In this document: positions 57,420-64,000 of the stretch, one piece after another
Position numbering within the stretch: the first letter of the stretch is position 1
Layout of the letters: each line of letters starts with the position of its first letter
Source: Nothopassalora personata
Lineage: Eukaryota; Ascomycota; Dothideomycetes; Mycosphaerellales; Mycosphaerellaceae
Assembly (NCBI GenBank): GCA_033816765.1
Contig: CM066292.1
Location: forward strand, 4,092,001 to 4,156,000
Length of the DNA: 64,000 bases
Direction: 5' to 3'
Translations under genes and position numbers: made by a program
Notes under the pieces: model-generated
Database searches by the model: none
What the model saw: the letters and a program-made list of their open reading frames with translations, nothing else
Told to the model about the DNA's origin: nothing

Positions 57420-59154
57420 CTTCTATTAAGATTAGATTCGCTACTAGGCCTAGCACGTATAGCACCTATAAGAAGTAGGTAGTACCGAACTCATATAGGT
57501 CTAGTTAGATAATGCCGTACGCTATAGTAGTAATAATCCCCTTACCTGTCTTAATAGGGACATTGTAGGGTCTATAATTGACTATATTACTAAGCGTATT
57601 TATTATATAAGATGTGCATCCGGAGTCCACGACCTAGTCGGTGTAGTCCTTCGCTATAAGCAGTACTAAGGTATCTAGAACATAGTCTTTAGATGCTATA
57701 AGCATTTAATAGCTACTATTATATAGTGTTATTAGGTCCTCGCGACTACTAGCGCCGTAGGCCGTAAACTGAGCGGTCTCCTACGGCTACTGTTATCGGT
57801 TATTAGTAGTGTTATTTACCTACTAACGCTACTGCTAGTTCTACTAAGGTAGGTTCTTTAGCTTAAATCTAGTAGGAGCCTACTCTAGATGTAGGTTCTA
57901 GTAGGTAGAGGGTAGATAGTTAGTCCTGCTACAACTATAACACGGGTTATAGACTAGTGTCTATTACTAGTTATTGTTGCCGTTCTAATTGCTACCGCGA
58001 TTACCGTTCTAACCTCTACGGCCTCTACTACCTCCTCGTCCGCGTGTGCTACTACGGGGTGCACCGCCGCTACGAGGGGTGTTACTATTGCCCTATCCTT
58101 AAGGGTTAGTAGGAGGGATCGGATTAGGGTCGTTCTACTTCACTACGAGATTAGCGGACTCGGATTGCTAAGTAGCCGCCTCATTAAGTAGGTCACTAAT
58201 TACCTTATCGAGTGTAATAGTAGTGCTGTCCTCGATCTTACTAGTAAGCTACCTTAACTGTTTACGCTTTAACGATGCGAATGTAGGGAAGTATAGTAAG
58301 ATCTAGTATAGGAAACGGAACAGGGCCTAGGCCTTTAATATAGCTAATTTAGTGCTACTAAGGTTAGTAAGCTTTACTTAATATTACTAGCAAAACTTAT
58401 CTAAGTTAGAGCTACCGTAGGTGTGCTGTTTAAAGTCTAGATATAGTAAGTACTCCTCGGATTTTCCGGTCTAGCTATATATAGACTTAAGATAGTTCTA
58501 GAGGGTATCCGGTTATTAATAGGCCTTACAGTTATCGGCAATAGACTAACTATAATTAGCGATAATGAGTGCGCGGGCCTAATACTTCTTAGCCTTATAC
58601 GCCTTAATACGCTCTTCGAGCTCCTAGTCTTCCTCCTTAGGGCGCTTCGTAGGCGTCGTCTTAGTATTATCGATAAGTCCCTAGAGCGACTCGCTACGTA
58701 GCACGGACTCGAGCATGTCGGCCTATCGTAGGTAGTCGTCTTTACCTTAGAGCTTACTTACACCTAGGGTGCCGTTATTATTACGGCCGACTATATTAAA
58801 TAAGAAGCCGGGAGTTAATGTAGGCTTCTTAGTCTTTCGAGGAGATAAAGTAGCCGACTCGGTCTACTATTAGCTCTAATCCCCGGCAATAGTCTACTAC
58901 GCTAGTAGTATCTCGAGTCTAGTAATGTTACCGTTAGTATTAGTATCTATCCACCTACTATAGGGCACTAACTAGGTGTCGCTACGAATACTCGCTACGT
59001 TACCTACTAGGTCGCGACTTAATATGTTTACTATAGTCGCGTTAAGTCGCATGTACTAACGAGGTATCGCGAACACATACAATTAGTAGGATACAATTAA
59101 CAGTGTCTATCGGAAGGTATGCGCGCAGTTAGATAGCGCGAGGGCGTTATAACT
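57420..59154 (-). mobile_element. Copia-B, 5' part: gag and protease (RIP-mutated)
   Basis: Minus strand. Gag runs from about 59,050 to 57,900, with an Arg/Gly/Asn-rich stretch (about 58,100-57,970) and a knuckle with Cys spacing C-x2-C-x4-H-like-x4-C near 57,950-57,900. Protease follows with a VVDSGCTS-type block near 57,620. The frame reaches 57,420 as LVANLILIEV and is cut by Gypsy-2. No 5' LTR is apparent between the gag start and the 126-bp repeat. Confidence 0.8.
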
Positions 59155-59280
59155 AGATAATGTAAGTAGATTAATGTATTAAGAATCTACTAAGCGCGAG
59201 AAAGTAAGATAAGCTACGAGTAAGTGCCTAAGGTAGCTAGGGCCTTAGCATCTAAGAAAGTGCTAGGACAAGCATTAAGT
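59155..59280. repeat. 126-bp direct repeat, right copy
   Basis: Gapless match to 39,391-39,516 with three C/T differences. Here it is followed by the Gypsy-D integrase region. Confidence 0.92.
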
Positions 59281-60862
59281 GTTCGGGTATCCGGAGCCGG
59301 TCGACACCTATCTAGTTAAAATCTAGAAAACACGACATCTCGGGGACTAATATTCTAAGGGCTCTTAACAGCTTACTTAGGTTATAGAAATAAGGACCCG
59401 ACCCGAAGGTGTTACCCGTACTAAGTACCGGCGGCTAGTAAAGAAGAGCGTCAACTTCTTTATCCGAGACTAATTGCTATTCTTCTAGAAGCGCCGAGGA
59501 GTACCGTTACAACTTGTAATTAACGATAATAAGGCTTAGAAGGAGATTATTATAGAATGCCATAAAAGACACGGTTATCGTAGCGCTAAGGTCGTGTACA
59601 ACCTTATTTCCGATCGGTATTACTAGGACGGGTGCTTCGCCGATGTCTCTACGTAGGTTCGAAGTTATGCTCCTTATAGGTTTCGCGAAGGTAACTAGCG
59701 CGCTAGTGAGCTCCACTTATCGAGCCCTTAGGTTATTAGTGAAAAGTGGTACTTGGACCCCGTCTAGGTGCATAAAAATAGATACCTCCTAGTTGCGCGC
59801 GAAGCACTTAGCAACTAGATCGAGGCTAGAGTAATAAGGGCACCTCCTAGCTCTAAGACGGTTACTAAGTTTCTATACGAAGATGTCTTCTATAGGTACG
59901 GCTACTATACTAAAATTGTACTTAATAACGCTACGGTTTATGCGGCTAAGGTTAAGTGGTTGCTTATAGGACTTAGTGTTTAAAGGATCCGAATATTACC
60001 GTACTATCCGTAGTCTAATGCTCTAGTCGAGGTTAGGTACCGTCCGATTCTTATAGCGTTAGTAAAGCTTATAAGGAACACATACCGCGGATAGGAGAAA
60101 TAGGTACCCGCTATGTTATAGGCTAATAGGACCACGACCTGTCGTACTACTAGAATGACGCTAGCTTAGGTCCTATATAGCTATCGCACGATTCTACCAA
60201 TTAAGGTTAAGTACCCGACGTAGGCGAATTACTAGTAGGGATCGGTAAGAACGACTAAGGACCTACTTGCTATACGTGCGCGTTAACTCTAGGCTCGAGA
60301 CCTTAGTTTAGAAGAGCTATATACTCGAAGGAAGCGACTAAAAGAACTTAGTAAGGACTACTTTAATTCTTACCGGAACGTTAACTCTATTAGTTTCTAG
60401 AAGGGCGACCTTGTTATGAGATTCGACAAGCTATATAAGGATAACTTCTTACGTAAGATCGGTTACCGATGGTAAGGTCTATATCGGGTGTCTAGTGTCT
60501 CTAGGGAATTTAGTACCTATATTCTTAAGGAACTTAATAGTACGCTAATAAAGGGTGTTTAGGTACGGGAAAACCTTAAGCTAGTTCTAGAGCTTCGCCC
60601 GGATAATATAGGAGTACTAAACTTAGATAATAGGACCGATCTCGTAACAGGGGAGGGAGAAGTCGCTAATAGCGTCGCTAATAGCGAAGACAGCAGTAAT
60701 TCGAACGAGATCGAGCCTATCGCCGGCGAAGACGTGCTACCTATAGGAGTTAACGAAAAGGGATCGTATCCTAAACCGGAATCTAAGAAGCTATAGGTTA
60801 GGCCTTATAACCTTTCTATAGCCGACATTTTACAGTTTAGTAGAATCGAGGCTAAGAACTAA
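59281..60862 (+). mobile_element. Gypsy-D integrase and C-terminus (RIP-mutated)
   Basis: One frame, interrupted mostly by TAG, gives a pre-zinc block (YRRLVKK..NFFIRD near 59,430), an HHCC zinc domain (about 59,555-59,650), an integrase core around 59,830-60,050 (LNNATVYAAK; YYPQSNALVE) and a C-terminal region (DLLAIRARQLQARD; GDLVMRFDKLYKD; GYRWQGLYRV) ending at a stop near 60,862. This order is that of the FLDD-type Gypsy lineage, so it is the continuation of 35,187-39,516. Some catalytic positions are changed. Confidence 0.75.
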
Positions 60863-61379
60863 TTAGTTAGCAATGGCGTACGGAGTTCACTTCCCTTAGG
60901 TATATGTTACGCATGCCCTTCAGTTTATTAAGCTAATTCGGTTATCTAGACTTCACTTTATAGGGTGTTCTTACCTTAGTTAGACCTTAGTTAGTAGAGT
61001 CACATTTACCGGTCCCGGGACCGGTAAATCGGATTACGTGATAGCGTAGCATGCCTCTACCGAATGCTTACCTAGGTAGTTACTAGCACTGGTTTTCGGT
61101 TACATGTAGGGTTATCGGACCTTTAGTATAACCTTAATGGCACTACTCTTACTACTTATAAGACCGGTCTCGGCGCTGCTACCTTATAACGGTTATAGGG
61201 ACATACGTTAAGAGGTATACTTAAGCGTAGCTCTCTACCTACTACTTCCCCTCTTTTCTTTAAACACTAGCACATCCTTACCGATAACTAACTACTAACA
61301 CATCTATCTACTACTACTACACACATTAGACGGTTCTTTAGCCTCTCTCTCTTTACGACCTTAATCTTCTTTAAAGCCC
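60863..61379. repeat. RIP-degraded DNA after Gypsy-D
   Basis: Probably the 3' non-coding part of Gypsy-D; a matching LTR could not be recognised. Contains palindrome copy 3. Confidence 0.4.
61004..61029. repeat. 26-bp palindrome, copy 3 (perfect)
   Basis: Perfectly self-complementary over 26 bp, with core ACCGGTCCCGGGACCGGT and outer arms ATTT/AAAT. Confidence 0.95.
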
Positions 61380-64000
61380 CTACCCCGATACTAAGCTTTT
61401 AAAGCTTACTAATACTCTAGAGTGGCACTACGAGATAGCTAGCTCTTACGATCTCACTAATAGCGAATCCTAGTTATTATAGCTTTAGCTAGTCTATCGT
61501 TACGCCCGGCTAGCTCGAGCATAGCGCTTACTAGTACTGTTACTACGCTTACCCGCCTACCTTAGACCTTATTTGAGTCCCTTCGCCTACCGGATAACGT
61601 TAAGCATGTCCTTACTAACACGAATACGCCGAAGTCCGCCGCTAATATCATGTTCCGAGAGCTTAGTCCTTAGAAGCGGGTTAAGGTGTTAAAGGACTTC
61701 TATAAGGGCTTCGAGAAGGTGTTCGAAGACTACTCCGTCTAGGTTAATCTATTTTTTAAGGAAGTTAAGAGCGGTATAGGTAAGAGCTACTAGGATGAAT
61801 TCCTTAGTAATAAGAAGCTCGATGTCTTGTTTCCTATCGTCGGTAAGATTCGTAAGACCAGTTTAGAGATTCGTAACCGAGAGAAGACTCTTCGAGCTAC
61901 GCTTACCCGCTACTAGCTATAGTAGATAGACAATAAGATTCTTAATCGACGCGTTATCTCCGAGCTTTATAGTACTAATAGCGGGCGCCGCTAGTTCACG
62001 GCCTTTATTAATAAGTATCTAGATTATAGTAGGCTATTAGTAGAATTTAGAGGGCATTAATCTAGCGTATAAGGATCGGCCGTAAGGGTATAGATCGTAA
62101 GCAAATTCTAGAGCCTAGTAATCTTACCCGGTGCAACAGGGAGGCTAAAGTACGTAGTATTGATCCGCAATCGGCTAAGAGTAGGGAGATCATTAGAAGA
62201 CACCGCCTAGCCGTCTATAAGGATAGCCTTCTATACTTTATAGAGGGTACTATTACTAAGAAGTCCGCGTCCCTAGAGGACAGCATAGATTAACCTAGAC
62301 TATCTAGCTAGTAATAGCTACGTTAGCTACTACCGGGTGGTAAAGGTAAAGGACGTGTAAAGAGTACTACGCTAACTCTACTACTAGCTTCTACCTAGCC
62401 TACAGTCCTATCGAGAGGCGGTCGTAAGTCGAGTCGACTTAAGTAGCTCCGTATAGGCGAGAGTATAGGTAAGGGTATAACTACGCCTACTCGATCCTCG
62501 CCTAACCGAACGCTAGATAGCGCACCTATACGCGAGGGCAGTTCGCTAGGTACACCGGTTAGCACCCTACGATCTACTCCGACCTTAACTAAGAATAGTA
62601 ATCCGATACTTACTATATTACCTTCGGCTATAATTAGGGATGTATTAGTCTTTAAGGATTAGATCCTATAAGAAGACGAGGCCCTCCGGATTAAGCGCGC
62701 TAACTGCACCTACAATAAGCGGTACTATAGCATTAAGTTTAGAAACTCGATTAATATAGATAGCATTAACTAGCTACCTAAGTACCGGATAGCGGGCCTT
62801 AAGATGCTCGAATATGCTGTCTCGGACGTTCTTAAGAGGGATAGTAAGGTTAGCGCTATAATGTACGATTAGTATATTCGAGATTTCTACTATAAGGCCC
62901 TCTACTTCGTTACGAATCCCGGTATTACCGCTAATACCCTATGTAAGCGCGCGCTTAAGGTCTAAGACTAGCTCTTTAAAGGTAAGAGTTTTTCAGCTAT
63001 TAAGGTAAAGAATAGGTCGTGGTTTTGCCCTAATAAGCGTAGTTAGAAGACTGTTAACCCGCTTAGCTACCTCCGCGTTCGAGGTAAAGTCGGTACTACG
63101 AGTAGTATCGTTACGTATACTAACTATAACTAGATCCTCGACAAATTTAGTATCGATAAAGCTAACTAAGCCGATCTTAATAGCACCGGTACCTACATTA
63201 ATAGTAACATGCTATACTAGTATAATAACGCTAAACTAGCGCCGCGGGTTAAAACAGTTAGAGAGATAATAAGTCGAGAATTCGACGTGTACCGATAGTA
63301 CCTACGAGAATTGAATAAGGTTAGTAACGGCGGCGTCTACTAGAACATGTAGTATTCTCTAAGCTAATAGATTATACGACAAGACCCCGGGCTATGGCTC
63401 TTATAAGTAGCTCTATACCCTTATTACTGCACTCGGTTTATCTCCTTCCCTAGGCCTACGATTTTCAGCTTTAATAGGGCTCATTAGGGGGGTGACGCGA
63501 ATACTATAGTGCAGTATACTAGGGTCGACTTAAACCTCGAAATTAAAAACTACTAGACTAGTAACCGGCTTAACATGCTATACTCTCTTAACTTAGAGGG
63601 CACTAGTAGGCCGGAGTTTTTACACGGTTTTCATAAGTAAGGGAATGCTAGAGAGTTTATCTAGTAGTGCCGGATTAACGACTATATAGAAGACGGCCGA
63701 TTTAAGCGTTTCTTCTCGGTTAGGGTCTAGAATTACCTAAGCAAGAATAGCATTAGCTAGTTTAGAGAGGACCTAAGCGCTAGGTAAATGCGGGTAACTA
63801 CTATAGGCGTTCTAATAAGGTAGGCCGTACATAAGAAGACGCTACGTTAGATTAACCCTTACTTTATCGAGATCCGCGACGATGACTATCTTAAACTCTA
63901 GAGAAGCTAGAGCATGTACTAGGTAATAGACCTCTATCGTAACTTTAAGACGCTAAGCAAGAGCGCTGTAGGGTTTAAGTATCGACGCCTAGTACCCGGC
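61380..64000 (+). pseudogene. Long RIP-mutated ORF region, unknown product, runs off the window
   Basis: From about 61,620 to about 62,050 and again from about 62,610 to 64,000, one plus-strand frame stays open if TAG is taken as mutated Gln/Trp. The second block of about 460 codons contains YTRVDLNLEI and, about 30 residues on, EFLHGFHK. The spacing recalls the metal-binding region of some fungal 2-oxoglutarate-type oxygenase-like hypothetical proteins, but the expected first His is Arg, so this is a weak hint. A Pro/Ser-poor, charged linker with Arg-rich stretches separates the blocks. It could be an accessory gene of a large transposon or a host gene family hit by RIP. Confidence 0.4.

Overview
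The window reads as a filamentous ascomycete genome: a short gene-bearing edge (1 to about 3,840) followed by about 60 kb of nested LTR retrotransposons that carry the marks of repeat-induced point mutation (RIP). The edge holds a seven-exon short-chain dehydrogenase with 51-117 bp introns and a convergent 2EXR/F-box-like gene. The small introns, the 2EXR family and RIP all point to Pezizomycotina; Dothideomycetes is only a guess. From about 3,840 on, CpA and TpG almost disappear, TpA (mostly TAG/CTA) takes their place and CpG stays common.

Layout. 3.84-6.53 kb: degraded DNA with a diverged solo LTR and a 164-bp satellite of about 7.4 copies. 6,529-13,593: RIP-mutated, inverted copy (Gypsy-1b) of a Ty3/Gypsy chromovirus, TSD GGTAG. 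13.6-14.4 kb: mutated minus-strand ORF of unknown function that Gypsy-1b interrupts. 14.45-24.64 kb: Gypsy-A, split at 15,203-22,267 by an intact, unmutated Gypsy-1 (TSD AGAGG). 24.64-30.8 kb: Gypsy-B, a paralogue of A. 30.8-33.3 kb: truncated Copia-A. 33.3-60.9 kb: Gypsy-D, itself the host of a stack: an unmutated solo LTR (TSD AAATG), then Copia-B (minus strand, flanked by 126-bp direct repeats), which contains Copia-C (TSD TAAGA) and an intact Gypsy-2 (minus strand, TSD CTTCT). 60.9-64 kb: degraded DNA with a long mutated ORF of unknown function.

The two intact elements are the functional centre. Each has Gag in one frame and protease-RT-RNase H-integrase in the -1 frame, with a slippery sequence and a hairpin at the junction. 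Gypsy-2 has a primer site that pairs with its own LTR, as in Tf1-type self-priming. Gypsy-1 has a C-terminal chromodomain, a tRNA-like gene and an antisense Zn2Cys6-like ORF between pol and the 3' LTR. The mutated Gypsy-1b has the same length (7,065 bp) and keeps all these parts. Gypsy-B and Copia-C also carry antisense ORFs downstream of pol, so this is a recurring arrangement here.

Limits: all assignments come from reading motifs and repeats by eye. Edges of the mutated elements are approximate unless a TSD is given. No dinucleotide counts or database searches were run.
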